Below, piece after piece: positions 35,611 to 47,651 of a DNA stretch of 64,000 nucleotides. The DNA is from Siphonodentalium dalli. Taxonomy: Eukaryota > Mollusca > Scaphopoda > Gadilida > Siphonodentaliidae. The stretch's first letter is position 1. Each line of letters opens with the position of its first letter. The notes below the pieces were generated by a model. It did not search any database. It worked only from the letters and a program-made list of their open reading frames with translations, and had not been told where the DNA came from. A program made the translations under genes and the position numbers. The DNA lies in contig CP136068.1 in assembly GCA_032622095.1 (NCBI GenBank), forward strand, positions 182,408,796 through 182,472,795, in the 5' to 3' direction.

Positions 35611-36856
35611 TGACTTCGTTTCGTATTAAACACATTCACAAACAAGCGAGTTCTTCTTGAGAGCATGTGGAATGGTAAATTGGTAATATACTTATTGGTG
35701 GTTTATACTTTCAGTGATGTCTATTATTATATAGGGTTGGGTTGTGGGAAGAATGTTTTCTACCCTCGTTAGAAGTTTGCAGCCTGGAATTGTCTTTTGA
35801 AAATAACGGTAGACATTTGGGTTACAGTACTGATTATCTACACTTCTAAATATTCATCTTTCTTTGAACGTACAGTAACGTGTCCGCAAGGGGTGTGTTC
35901 TGTTAGTTTCGGATTATTATAGCATTTTAGTGACGGATGTTTTATTGTATTTCAAAAGTTCACATTGATAGAGTATATTTAATTGTTTTAAATGAGTTTA
36001 TGTCATTTTGGGACATCGAAGCTCGTCTCTGCTGTTTGTGTACGTGGGTATGTGTATTTGTTTAAAATCACGATTATGAAAATAATAAATGTTATGATCG
36101 AAAACATCGATTAAAATAGATTTGTGGTTTTCCCCAATGTTGCAATGACGTATGTATACGTACATGCGCAGTATTAAGATACGCCATCTTGAATTTGAAT
36201 TACGAAAATACTTTGTTTTTTGGCAAACTAAGTCCAATATTTCTTTGATTCATTTTCCCACCCTCCCCATTATGCTGCAGCTTGAGATGTATGTTCCATC
36301 TCACACTAGTTAGTTTTCTTGAAGTTCACAACTTCTTATTATGGCTGTGATCATTATAATTAATACAATAGGTTATTGATGCTAGATATGTTTACTGATC
36401 ATAGTTACATATTATAAAGTGGGAGAGGCGATTATAGCCCTCCACCTTCTTGACAATATATTTTGTTCACGTTGACTATTGGTTGTTTACGTTTATAATA
36501 ATAAACAGCCCATTTGAATCTGAACTTTGTGTTTATTGTCAACGAACAAGGCTATCATTAATGCCCCTCTTGTCCTTGTGTATAGCCATACGTAATATTC
36601 TGAAGAACATAAATGAAATATTAGATCTCTGTGATTATGAAATGCATAATATGGGTTTCCTTTTGTAATTTGTTTTAATACAAAAGTGTTAAACAATCAC
36701 AATTGCGTGATATTGATTTTAATTACAACATTCCATGTTGTAAGTACTTCTGTGGTATGATATAGAACATCCGTTCCAACAGCTTGCACAATCATGTTCA
36801 CAACTGGGTGCAGTTCACATGCATCTGACATTCCTGGCAGTCAGGGAGTATTGGTC
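35611..36856. other. No gene recognised
   Basis: AT-rich; short frames only. This would be the 3' UTR and downstream flank of the minus-strand C-type lectin gene. Confidence 0.4.
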
Positions 36857-37065
36857 TCATTGCTGACACATGAACACGCGTGCCTGGGTACCACATGTGG
36901 CATCCCCGAATTTGAGCATGGCGGAGTCACACCCCACGATCAGACATTCTTGTGTACCACGACCTGGGTCAACACTGGTCCATGCGATGAAAGGGATGAT
37001 ATAACCGCTCCATGAGTACATGACATCGTCCCCTTATACATCTCTCCCGTCGACCCACATCTGAG
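36857..37065 (-). pseudogene. C-type lectin domain, C-terminal exon with in-frame stop
   Basis: Read on the minus strand after a TCTAATTACAG acceptor (exon start 37,065). The frame gives QMWVDGRDV, a TAA at 37,036-37,034, then GDDVMYSWSGY, IPFIAWTSVDPGRGTQECL, KFGDATCGTQARVFMCQQ and a TGA at 36,859-36,857. These are the second half of a C-type lectin fold: W-x-DG, the W..P loop, and the last cysteines E-C-L, AT-C and FM-C. The usual calcium motifs are altered (VDPG in the EPN/QPD place, KFGD near WND), so any binding is likely calcium-independent. The acceptor phase takes one base from the previous exon, matching the donor at 42,586. The TAA makes this a pseudogene, a null allele or a sequence error; no nearby splice choice that I see keeps the frame and avoids it. 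Confidence 0.8.
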
Positions 37066-37755
37066 CTGTAATTAGAACGATATAACCAACTTGGGTCACC
37101 CAAGTATATAGTGTATCAAAGACGAAACAGCCCCAATTAGCTCAAAGCCGCGACCAGTCCACTTAAATTCAGGATCGCGTCGATATGAATGGCATTATTA
37201 ACCACTACAAGTGGCTACTTTGTTTCGCGGCAGAAAACGAGATTTTGATTATCATATTTAGGTTATGTCACCTTATATATGGCGGCATTACTAACTAGAA
37301 TTGATGTTGTTTGGAAGATTATGGATTGCGATGCTAATTGGGGATTTATCATCGAAATGCATGAGAGTATGGGTCTATTTGTTATGATATCGGTGTAATG
37401 TCTACTGATGTTTGATAGGCGCCAAGAAAAAACAAAACTTGAATGCAACACTTTTCTTAAAACATTGTGATGACTGTCATAACACTATTTAGTAAGCAAC
37501 AACGTGGCTGCTAATCACCGTTGCTACAACTCGCAATCGCTGCGGAAAATGGCTGTTGACTATTCGCGACGATTTTGCTCTCAACTATTACCCAGAGGAA
37601 ACGTGTGACGCATTTAATAATTATATTTCCGTTCTACCTTGCACTCTTTACAATTATACAAATTATAGTCACCATTCAGTGTCGTGATAAACCGAAGCAA
37701 AATATTAAAACGAAAGGTATCGCATTACTTGATATTTCAAAGCATTCTATATGCA

Positions 37756-37756
<1 letters not shown>

Positions 37757-37793
<37 letters not shown>

Positions 37794-37795
37794 TG
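37757..37795. repeat. (TA)n microsatellite
   Basis: An uninterrupted TA run of about 16 units bounded by GCATGA and TCATGA, so the whole block is a palindrome. A C-homopolymer of about 10 lies at 38,002-38,012. Confidence 0.9.
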
Positions 37796-38799
37796 AATAC
37801 AATTACAATATAAATGATTGCCCCTCGCCTGTTTAGAACCTTTTTACTGCCTGTTGTTCAAGTATGGGCGCGTGAAGGCGCATATGCTTGAATGTATTTG
37901 TCGGATGAATGTCTATTATATCCAACATGTTCAACCATTCGTTATGTGTGTAAAATCATATGGTTCAATAATTAAAAATTAACAAAACAAAACAAAAAGA
38001 CCCCCCCCCCCCAAAGAAATAATACTGTTTCGTCTAAAAGTGTATTGTAGGCAGACACTTTCCACAACTTTAGGGAAATCTAGTAATGTCACATCCCGAT
38101 GATCAAAACGGATTTTTGTGCCGCGGATCGAGAATCTGGAATAATGGAACATCCATTGACATCACTATAATGTTTGGACTTTATTTTAGCATTTTAAATA
38201 CTACTTGCTCATCGACGAATAGTTCCCATGGGAAATGTTCAGATAATAAGTTCAACAAACGACCAAATGTTGTTTATTGAACTCATTATATGAACTTATC
38301 CCACATTTGAACATAAATCATTCTGCTTGTGTATTATCTATTTCTCTGTCTCTCGACTGCTTTTCTAACCCTTCTAATAATATATCGTTACAATTTATAT
38401 TTTTATTACTAAATGAGAGACTAAATTTAGTATTGACAGGTTTAGTGCAAACATAATTTAATTTACCAAATATAACACATCCACAACATTTCAATAATAT
38501 TACATTATCCTATCAGGGAAGTGTTTTTGCCTGGGTGATTCAAAGCTTAAAAAATATTTAACATCCACTCTGATGATTCAACATGTCAAACATATTGGTA
38601 GAAATAGTATTGGAGATAGTATTGGAGTATTCTCACTTTATTGTAAAGTACATGTATCAAGTAAAGACAAGTAACCGTATAAAATCGTACGAACGGAAAT
38701 TTATAGTCAGTAAGTTTTACTTTATCATAAAACATAAGAACTAAGAACACGTAAGAAATCTTTACCAAATGTCCTGATAGCAGTGGTATCTCAGCTGAG

Positions 38800-39330
38800 C
38801 GATGGGAGATAACTCTGCCTGGAGTTTGGCCTAAAACATTGTCGGTAGACGTGGTGGTCCGGCAAATTTTGGAATCGGATGCGGAAGATTTAGATGATGA
38901 TGACTATACAACAGTTGTGAATTAGAATGGGAGAATAAAAGCACAGTGGCACTGGGAGAGATTCAGACGTCACTCGCCCCAGCAGCGGGTGGCATTGTTT
39001 CAAGCGCCAATACGACAAGAGATCAACGTATGGGTCAGTTGAGGTGTTATGTAGGTTGGCGGAGCTTATGTCGAGGTAGTGGACGTGACAGGGGGCCGTG
39101 GCTTCATACCTTCAATTAGTCACGATGATCATAATGTCCATACCTGGAGAAGGGAGACAAATTCGTTTGTTACATGTGCACGTACCTTTACACCGAAAGA
39201 GAAGCCGGGACCAAAGAACGTACCAACTTCAATAAGTGTGAACAGTACACCCCAAGGTTGATTACTTAAATTTATTTTGGGATGATGCACTCAGGCGGTC
39301 GATTCTCGACGAAACCAACGGAAACGCTCC
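38800..39330 (+). pseudogene. piggyBac-like transposase N-terminal fragment
   Basis: In the plus frames: an acidic stretch LESDAEDLDDDD near 38,870-38,910, then stops, a segment WERFRRHSPQQRVALFQ, then HTWRRETNSFV, TPKEKPGPKNVPTSISVNS and, after a one-base shift near 39,259, DYLNLFWDDALRRSILDETN. PiggyBac-family transposases start with an acidic region, followed by a GP motif and a (D/E)YF..F...L...I..ETN motif in that order, so the match is in order and not only local. It breaks off near 39,330 before any of the catalytic aspartates. Several stops and a frameshift make it a relic. It lies in the intron between the two C-type lectin exons, on the opposite strand. Confidence 0.6.
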
Positions 39331-39467
39331 TATGAAATGTACAAAATGTGTCATAATAGAATTGAATGATCAGGGCAGTGTGTCATTGGATTTTTTGTGG
39401 TATCTGCTTAGCAACCGTTGTTACCCTTAAACAAAGGTCAGACTCACTCATCTGACCTCTCATCTAT

Positions 39468-40342
39468 AACATGCGTGCAGTTAGATATATTGATTGAAGA
39501 AATTAAACATGGTCCGAGAATCCATCCAAGAACCAAACTGTGAATGTGTTCTTAAGCTAGCGTTTTCAGCAATTGTTTGCATCTTCAGGCTTCACATTCG
39601 CGCGATTACATTTCGACCGCGTTTAACATCTTGTTCCGATGTATTTACTGGTGTTTCTCTCGATCTTTGTACGACCGGAGATGGATAACACAAGACATGT
39701 TCCTTGTTTGAAGATTACTGTCAGTTCATTGTTACGTCACTTCCGTTTCCGTTATTATGGCTAAACTTGGTGCGTTCAGTAATTCGGAAATCAATAACGA
39801 ACTTATGGTGAACAGATTTTCTATCTCCATTAGATTCTATCTGGCGTATGTCTCTCCCATGCTTGCCATGCACGCAGATGATATACATGAATAAAAAGAA
39901 AGAGAACATGCGTGCAGTTAGATATATTGATTGAAGAAATTAAACATGGTCCGAGAATCCATCCGAGAACCAAACTGTGAATGTGTTCTTAAGCTAGCGC
40001 TTTCAGCAATTGTTTGCATCTTCAGGCTTCACATTCGCGCGATTACATTTCGACCGCGTTTAACATCTTGTTCCGATGTATTTACTGGTGTTTCTCTCGA
40101 TCTCTGTACGACCGGAGATGGATAACACAAGACATGTTCCTTGTTTGAAGATTACTGTCAGTTCATTGTTACGTCACTTCCGTTTCCGTTATTATGGCTA
40201 AACTCGGTGCGTTCAGTATTTCGGAAATCAATAACGAACTTATGGTGAACAGCTTTTCTATCTCAATTAGAATATATCTTGCGCATGTCTCTCCCATGCT
40301 TGTCATGCACGCAGATGATATACATGAATAAAAAGAAAGATA
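39468..40342. repeat. 437-bp unit, two direct tandem copies
   Basis: AACATGCGTGCAGTTAGATAT starts copies at 39,468, 39,905 and 40,342 (exactly 437 apart); the third is cut after about 37 bases. Copies 1 and 2 differ by scattered substitutions. Each copy carries a frame opening MVRESI(Q/R)EPNCECV (59 codons) and a second opening MAKLGAFS (45 codons) that is followed by AATAAA. Differences between copies often change residues, so I see no sign of selection for protein. Confidence 0.9.
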
Positions 40343-40380
40343 ACATGCGTGCAGTTAGATATATTGATTGAATAAATTAG

Positions 40381-40765
40381 AAACACCAGTAAATACATCG
40401 GAACAAGATGTTAAACGCGGTCGAAATGTAATCGCGCGAATGTGAAGCCTGAAGATGCAAACAATTGCTGAAAGCGCTAGCTTAAGAACACATTCACAGT
40501 TTGGTTCTCGGATGGATTCTCGGACCATGTTTAATTTCTTCAATCAATATATCTAACTGCACGCATGTTCTCATTCTTTTTATTCATGTATATCATCTGC
40601 GTGCATTACAAGCATGGGAGAGACATACGCAAAATAGATTCTAATGGAGATGGAAAAGCTGTTCACCATTAGTTCGTTATTGATTTCCGAAATACTGAAC
40701 GCACCAAGTTTAGCCATAATAACGGAAACGGAAGTGACGTAACAATGGACTGACAGTAATTCCAG
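40381..40765. repeat. Inverted copy of the 437-bp unit
   Basis: From GAAACACCAGTAAATACATCG onward this is the reverse complement of the preceding copies: it first mirrors 39,905-40,100, then continues into the mirror of the unit's end, including CATAATAACGGAAACGGAAG. Together with copy 2 it forms a stem of about 385 bp with a loop of under 50 bases for the nearest pairing. Confidence 0.85.
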
Positions 40766-40869
40766 ATTAAAACAATACTGTATATAATAAGAGCTATATA
40801 TGCACGTAAAATTCTGTTTTTGAATAGGAATCAAAAAGCAAATAGCCTATTTATGCCTTCTATCGTTGT

Positions 40870-42480
40870 CTGGGGGGCATATTGGATGCCATCTCGAATC
40901 TTAAAGTTTTCCCAAGGCTGATTTTATCCGATATCCGATAGGGTATTCTGAAGTCAAAATCGATCTCTGCTTACTTATTCTGGGTCAACCTCTTTTGCGA
41001 CTATCGCGACCGTGTACCGTAAGTGTACGAAATGATGGCCGAGCCCAAATAGTTAATATTTGCCAACCCGCGGGAAGCCACCAAAAGATTGACAATAAAC
41101 CAAGCCTCCATTATTTTAAATATTAGTGTTGATGTATATACGGCAAATAGATTAGCCAACTATCAATTGCATCCACCAGTCACAACTTCCATTATACGAC
41201 AAGCTGGGCAGAGTCTACCATTTTCGTTTTGGAAGCCATATTAGATCAAATTTATTATTCTTTTGGTCCATTTGAGATGGAATGTTCAGAATTAAAAGAA
41301 ACACTCAATTATTTTGTAGACAAGAACTGCTCATCCCTAAATAGCAAATGTTACCAGAACCCCAAAGCCGATTTTGGTTAAATTTCATACCGCATTCGTT
41401 AGAACTAATGAGTGAAGGACCGGAGTAAACTATGACATAAACGAGTACACATGTCATTGCTGGAATGATCAGTTGACACGAGTACATACCCATTGTACCC
41501 CAGTTCAGAGAGCAATAAGTGATAAAAAGAAGTGATATAAAATAGTATTTTTCGCATCGGGTGGCCAAGTGATAAAAAGAAGTGATAGAAAATAATATTT
41601 TTTCGCATCGGGTGGCCATTTTGGGTACGGATTTTTAAGTGTTTCCATAGAGCTAGCATAATGGCATCATACAGAGGTATACATTCGTATTTATTTAGTA
41701 AATGTTATTCATCAACCACAAATTATAATCGATTGAATTACACTCTGGGCAATATCCGCCTTTTTCCATATTTTGACCACCATTTTGGCATCCATTTTGA
41801 GACAAAGCGCCAATTTGGGTTTCATTGAATTGGAGTGTTCATAGATAATGGTATGTCCAACTTACATTGTACAGTTCTGTCCATTTCTTGTTGATATATG
41901 ACTGGAATCCCAATGGCGATTTTTGTGAAATTTTATACCGCGTTTTATAAAATCTAATTGTTGAGGGTGTGGATGAGTCTGGGACCCAATTTGTGGTATC
42001 TTTCATTGCTCCAATGTTGATTTAACACGAATAAGACTAAGTAAAGTCGCCAGTCTGAACCATTATCAAACAACAGGAACTGATTTTTAAGATATTAGGC
42101 AAAAACTTAAAATTTTCGAGTTTAGGCCGCCATTTTGGCGGCCATCTGGGACGACGGGTTCCATTTTTGCCATAAGCAGGTGGCATAATATTTTACCTTC
42201 GCAAAAATGTATACATTTGTATACATATGACAACATTTGATCTCACTTTAATCGAATTAATCTGTCAGAGTCTCTTTTGACTAACGGCAGCCATGTTGGA
42301 CGCCATCTTGGATACTGGATTTTCCCCAAAGCGGATTTTAGCGGATTTTGGATATGTTATACCACAGACTCTCCCGCGTTCAATGACACCAAAACCGCCT
42401 CTTTACCAATTATTTTCTGGGTCAACCACCTGTTTTGCGTACCACGACCATACTAGAATGCAAGCGGGATGGCGATGACC
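40870..42480. repeat. Old repeated segment around GCCAT.TTGGA.GCCATCTTGG
   Basis: 40,878-41,025 and 42,290-42,450 align in the same orientation (TTGGA.GCCATCT.G, GATTTT.CCC.AAGGCTGATTTT, ATTCTGGGTCAACC). Between them, GCCATTTTGG-type phrases recur near 41,235, 41,775 and 42,125, and a 50-bp unit ending TTTTCGCATCGGGTGGCCA is duplicated at 41,515-41,618. It lies in the C-type lectin intron. Confidence 0.5.
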
Positions 42481-42585
42481 AGCGCTCTATAACTGCTGAT
42501 CGTTAGCAGCAGTATTATCAGCGTCGGTGTCCTTGCATTCAACACTGTCAGTCATCATCGCCAGTTGCATACGCACAATACTAAC

Positions 42586-42806
42586 CGCTGCCGTATCCTA
42601 GTGTGTTTAGTAGTGCTGCCACATCATCCAGCATCGTTTGACTCTCAATGGTTATGAGATGAGCTCCGTCGTCCTCACAACACATACATGCGATATTACC
42701 AATCACAGGGGAATCCCCGAACACCAGCAGGTAATCGTTCCCAGCGAGTGTTCCCATTTCGTATTCAAACGAAGTGGCGCAGATTGTTTGAGAGTAAAGA
42801 AGATCA
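42586..42806 (-). CDS. C-type lectin domain, N-terminal exon (partial)
   Basis: Minus-strand frame with YEMGTLAGNDYLLVFGDS, IACMCCEDDGAHLITIES and MLDDVAALLNTLGYGS. The GAHL.TIES motif after a cysteine is the second beta-strand and helix signature of C-type lectin domains, and DDVAALL fits the second helix. The donor is GTTAGT right after 42,586 and leaves one base, as required by the exon at 37,065. The acceptor is less certain: a TTATTTTGAG at 42,807-42,808 is the best choice I see. No signal-peptide exon was found upstream, so the 5' end of the gene is missing from this model. The intron is about 5.5 kb and holds a piggyBac relic and the 437-bp repeats. Confidence 0.65.
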
Positions 42807-43149
42807 CTCAAAATAAATATAGTATACCATGACAATTTTTTTTTACTTTATATTCATCTTTTTATAGCCACACACCCTCTTCATTCACACAATTAGTTTT
42901 CTTAAGAATCGGTACACATCGATTTTCCCCGACGTCCATCAGGAAATAACTGAAGTGGGCCACTTCATAAAAAGCGATGAACACCAAGTCACTTCAAACC
43001 GACCGTGTGCACGCGCTTTGTGCTTGGTGTCCACTTCACAACAATCGAAGAACCACCTACGTCACTTGCGTGTTATTATTGGGAGACTGTGCTGGAATTT
43101 GAACAATATATGTTACTCACAATTGTATTGGTTTAAACATCGTGCTAAG

Positions 43150-45397
43150 TAACATTAATGATTCAATAGGGCGCGTTTTGTACATATGAGTGCTCGATTG
43201 CTACAATATTCAAGACATATACCAGTCTATATTTCAAAAAAGTTATATTTTATAAAGTGGCAGTTGGGGAATACATGCTACACAATTGAAGCTCATACTC
43301 AATCAAGTCAATACGGAGTGCATGATAAATCCTCTCTCTCAAACTAAACAAAATATCGTGACGTACATCACAAGGAATGTGTGTTTCCCGTGCTTGGTGT
43401 CCGTTTGAACGGTAATTTGTTTGAACGCGCATTTGTAGTTCACAACCAGCCAAAATAGCCAGGTTTAGACACACATACCTCTAACGTGTTACCTGAATCA
43501 TGTGACCATTTCGTCAACAAGACCAAAGCACGTCAAACATTTAGAAGTTTTGTGTCCAATGTGTAGCAAACTTGTAGAAATGGTATATTCAAAGGTTCTA
43601 ATAACCGAATTTGCTACTAACGCTATGCAGGCAGTGTGAAGTGTAAGTTGTCAGCGCTGGAATAGCTTAGTTTGGTTGAAGCCTTTTAAGCGAATCGGTG
43701 GTCGCATCGTCGATTATTGTTCACATGTTCCCTACACGTTGGGCGGATATATAAGCATGTAGGATTTCCACCACCAATTCGTGTTACTATTCCCGTCAAG
43801 TGCCTCTCCTCCATAGCAATACCATAGTAACACACCTGACACGTTATTCGTTGATGTGGCTATATATATATGATCCCAAATGGGTTTCTATTGTATACGG
43901 AATTTGTCAACCGAGTTCACTAAATTCGATTTGATCCGAGGTTAACCGAGGCTCAAATATAATTTAGTGGACGAGGTAGATAAATTACGTATCAAATTGA
44001 ACGAGTTTGAGATACCTTTTATCACATGATCAAATAAACGCCCAGTAACGCGAAGTATCCATCGACAACTACAATCATAAACTTCAGCAATCGCAAGTCA
44101 TTTAAATAATGGCGTGACGTCATCGCACGCACTAATTTTAGACGTGTGTCTTACCAGTAGTTATGAAGCTGGTTTTGTGGGTGAATTATGTGATAAAATA
44201 ATAGCTAATATTTGAAACAAGTTCGACGTGTGGAAAATGATCAGGACAATCCAGGTTTCTACTCAGTAAAACTGAATAATAAATAAATAGACATAAAAGT
44301 AAATGAATGAATACAAAATTAAATGATATCATGACATTCACTCAAAATATATAATTGTATACGAATGTACATTATAAACATGAGGCTAACAGTTAAAATA
44401 ATGTTCGTTGCAAAAATCTAAATTAATTCGTCGGAATGCCTGGGACAAACGGATATGTTTCATATCCAGCCAGTTACGGACTTAACTCATAGCGGGTCAT
44501 TGTAGCTATTTTGAAGACTCTCCATCCACAGTTATACTGTACAATACACATTGTTTAACGTACAGCAAATCGATGTAAAACCTGAAAAACAATAGTCCCG
44601 CTATTATATTGATGATCCTCTGTTCTACATATCGTGCTACCACCTTCTTATGATTTGAAAAGAACATCACCCAGCTTTACAATCTTGATACTTACATCAA
44701 TATCTTCCTCGACGAAGGATATTCCCAACGAAGAGCTATCGGCAGTACATCGTCAGCACAGATATATGATTTCAGTGCGTTGGTTCGTGGACATTGTCAA
44801 ACTCTGAGGGCACTCACTTGTTTAAAACCGTACACAGAAACCCACTATCGACTGGGAAGTATTTGAGATTTCTAGCTGGATCCCTCTTACAACCCCATTC
44901 GAGCATCTATTATATTTTCAAGCTAAAGATGTTGGGACTAAAAGGTTTCCTTCTTGCTGAGTGGATGTGTATCGTTTCGCCCGCAAGCTCGGCCGCTGAA
45001 CAGTTTCAAGGCTTAAAAGCCATTAGTGGTGAATCAACATAATTTATGTTAAAACATGTTCTGTCAATCAATGATCATAGAGCTCGCTATATTTTCCAGG
45101 ATACCTCAAATGTATTAATTGTTTTAATCTTACTATTTGATTTACCATTAATCCTCTACATATTACGAATACTAAGATGTATAGTTATGGTAAGTGTACT
45201 ATTTTCGTTCTGATAAGACGTAATTCAACCTGGTAGTGCAAAGTAACATAAATATGTATCGTACATCCTACATGCTTATCCCAAATATCAACAGTTCCTC
45301 TGTGTGTAGTTTGTTTGATATAGTCACAAAATGGTGTCATCATCTTCTGGTTCAGCCCATTTTTTTCGTCGCAAGTATACCTTTGATAGTTTGAATC
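43150..45397. other. No gene recognised
   Basis: Possible location of the missing 5' exon of the C-type lectin gene, not identified. A small element with ends CGAATCGGTGGT (43,691) and ACCACCAATTCG (43,771-43,782) may be a short MITE. Confidence 0.35.
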
Positions 45398-45592
45398 GCT
45401 TCTCCTGTAACTTAACGAATTAATTTTTAAGAAATAACTCTTGTTTCGATTAAAGTTATGCAGTTATAACCGAAAAGTTCAAAGACGAAGTCTATAACGC
45501 GATTCGGTTATAACTGTTCGGTTATAACTCATAATCTTAATCGAATCAAGAGGTGTTTCTTATAATTGAATTCGTTATTCTACAGGAGAAGC
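45398..45592. mobile_element. 195-bp MITE-like element with terminal inverted repeats
   Basis: Ends GCTTCTCCTGTA and TACAGGAGAAGC are exact complements. The inverted similarity continues inward for about 80 bases (AACGAATT, TAAGAAA, CTCTTG, TTCGATTAA, AGTTATAACCGAA). The CGGTTATAACTG unit is doubled on the right side. No coding capacity. Confidence 0.8.
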
Positions 45593-45619
45593 GCCAAAAT
45601 TAGAAGGTATAACATATAG

Positions 45620-45736
45620 AATATACGCATAGTGTTTCTGAATAACAAATTTAATCCACGAACTTCAGCGAGTGGTGTAAATCGCCAATCCCACGAGTGG
45701 ATTAAATTTGTTATTCAGAAACACTATGCGTATATT
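45620..45736. mobile_element. Palindromic element, perfect 40-bp arms
   Basis: 45,620-45,659 and 45,697-45,736 appear to be exact reverse complements, starting AATATACGCATAGTGTTTCT. The 37-base loop contains GAACTTCAGCGAGTGGTG. It lies 28 bases right of the previous MITE. Phrases such as TTTAATCCAC recur at 46,150-46,220, perhaps a related decayed copy. Confidence 0.85.
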
Positions 45737-47519
45737 TTGTTTATGTCACAATCTTTACAATGTGAAAATCGTTATTTCCAATTTAAATCGCCATCAAACT
45801 ATTTTCAAACGACGAAAACATGATCCGTTTACGCTTTGCAACGGCACCCATTTATCGATACCATATGGGTGGATTGAACCTTTGTACCTTGCCGCGCATT
45901 GATAACAGAACACTGTAAAGTAAGTAAACAACACATACCTCTTTTAAGTGAACGAATTATAGTTTAAACAAATAATAAATATATATCACAGCTTTCAATA
46001 TCACAATTTATTAATTGTCCATGAGTGCATCACACTGTGTGTCCGTGACAACTTTTCTTGAAGGAACTATTTTTTTTATCCGCGGACGTCATTTCGTGAG
46101 TCAAATCGTTTATCCTGTGATGGATAAACACTTTTCCGTTCAAATTGTATGGAAAAAGTTTAATCCACTCTGCGAAGTTTAATCAACAGTGGGCACGATT
46201 AATCAACAGGTGTTGATTAAATGTAAAATTTAAACAGATGGCTTTATTTATATAGTAAGATAGGCGATCGTGGTATAAAGAAGCGTAACAAGTTGAGTTT
46301 TTTTGCCGACGAAAGAGACGCATCAAACGTTGACATTGACATGCACGCTGTCAATCTACAACCAATTATCACTGATTAAGTGGCGTCATAAATTAGTCGC
46401 TTTTCATTGGCTAGTGAAGAGTGTCCTCGCAATGGTCACTCTAATGTTGCAGGAGGAGTTCCAGAAATATTTTTCTTGACATGAGTTTTTAGTTTCTGAA
46501 ACATCATTTCTTTGCAAATGTTAGCTCGTTATTTCAAGTAACCTATGAACCTAAGTACTGATGGTTAATTAGCAGTAAATTTAATGGCAGGCAGTCCTAT
46601 ATGAAGGAATATCGTTGCAAAATAGGAATCCCCGTTTATATCGCAGAAAGTGCCAAATAATTTCATGTAAATTTAGGCATGCTGTATATAGGCTGCTATG
46701 GTTGATGTCAGTTCAACCGCAGGTTATAAACAAATCATTAGGTTATCGAGAAATGACTTCAGTGGCTAAATCTGTGACAACCAATAATGTTATAAAATTA
46801 TGTGGATTGACAGCTTGTATACAGCTTACAATAATGCAGTATTAAAGTCTGGTGCCGGTGCTTGAGTATTAGTAAACGTCATCGTAAGATAACCATATCA
46901 TGGATATAATATAATAATAAGAGTGAGGAAAATAACAATGTACTAGTACATCTCATTGGCTGTTATAAATAAATTATGAAACATGTTATATGTACATTTA
47001 CGCCATGCGCAAATCAGGAAAGCACAATCAGGCTATGTTCATATATATGGCAAACGTATTCATTCATATATTATAAACTGTTATGCTAATTTTAAGGGAT
47101 CGAGATTTGATGCCGGGAGTGCTATTTTAATAAAGTTGTAACGTAATGGATGAAACACCTTTTCCTAAACAGCTATAACTAAATATATGAAGCTATCACG
47201 GATCGTAATTAGACTCTGCATAAAGATGGATAAAAAGGCTTGTCCTGATTGGTCAATACTTCCAGTTTCCATGAAAATATTGCTGGATCTTAACCCGAGT
47301 GCATGAACGGTCACAAGCGTATCCCCGTGAGGTTACTTAACAGAGATCACCCACTATAGCAATGCACAATATCCGTACAATGTGTTGCTCTGTTATATGT
47401 GTTTCATTTGTAAAGAAAGTTACAATGAGCAAAACTATCATGTTCTTGCTCGTCATGTGAATACGCCATCGGTGTCAATATTCAGGGAGCTGATTCTTCT
47501 GAGTGCATCACACGCTCGC
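45737..47519. other. No gene recognised
   Basis: AT-rich; only short frames. Would be downstream flank of the minus-strand exon at 47,520. Confidence 0.4.
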
Positions 47520-47651
47520 CTACATGAACGTGATGTCGAATATGAGAGGTTTTCCGTGTGATTCAGAACCGTAAATGTGGACGATGTTAGCCTTGGTGAA
47601 TGGTGTGAGTCTGTGAGTCTCATTCATCAGCAGGATTCCGTCAGTGTAGAT
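47520..47651 (-). CDS. Possible galectin-type terminal exon
   Basis: After a CATTTTATTCCAG acceptor the minus strand gives a 43-codon exon in phase 0, ending at TAG 47,522-47,520. It reads IYTDGILLMNETHRLTPF, KANIVHIYGSE, then GKPLIFDITFM. Galectin domains end with a strand pattern of the type V-x-x-N/D-G-x-x-L-x-x-x-x-H-R, then I-x-x-L-x-I-x-G-D and a last hydrophobic strand at the C terminus, and this exon fits that order and length. The diagnostic upstream part (H-x-N-x-R and W-G-x-E) was not found, so the assignment is tentative. The base composition is less AT-rich than its surroundings, which also supports an exon. The 47-bp satellite would lie in its upstream intron. Confidence 0.45.
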   Translation of the reverse strand: MYTDGILLMNETHRLTPFTKANIVHIYGSESHGKPLIFDITFM

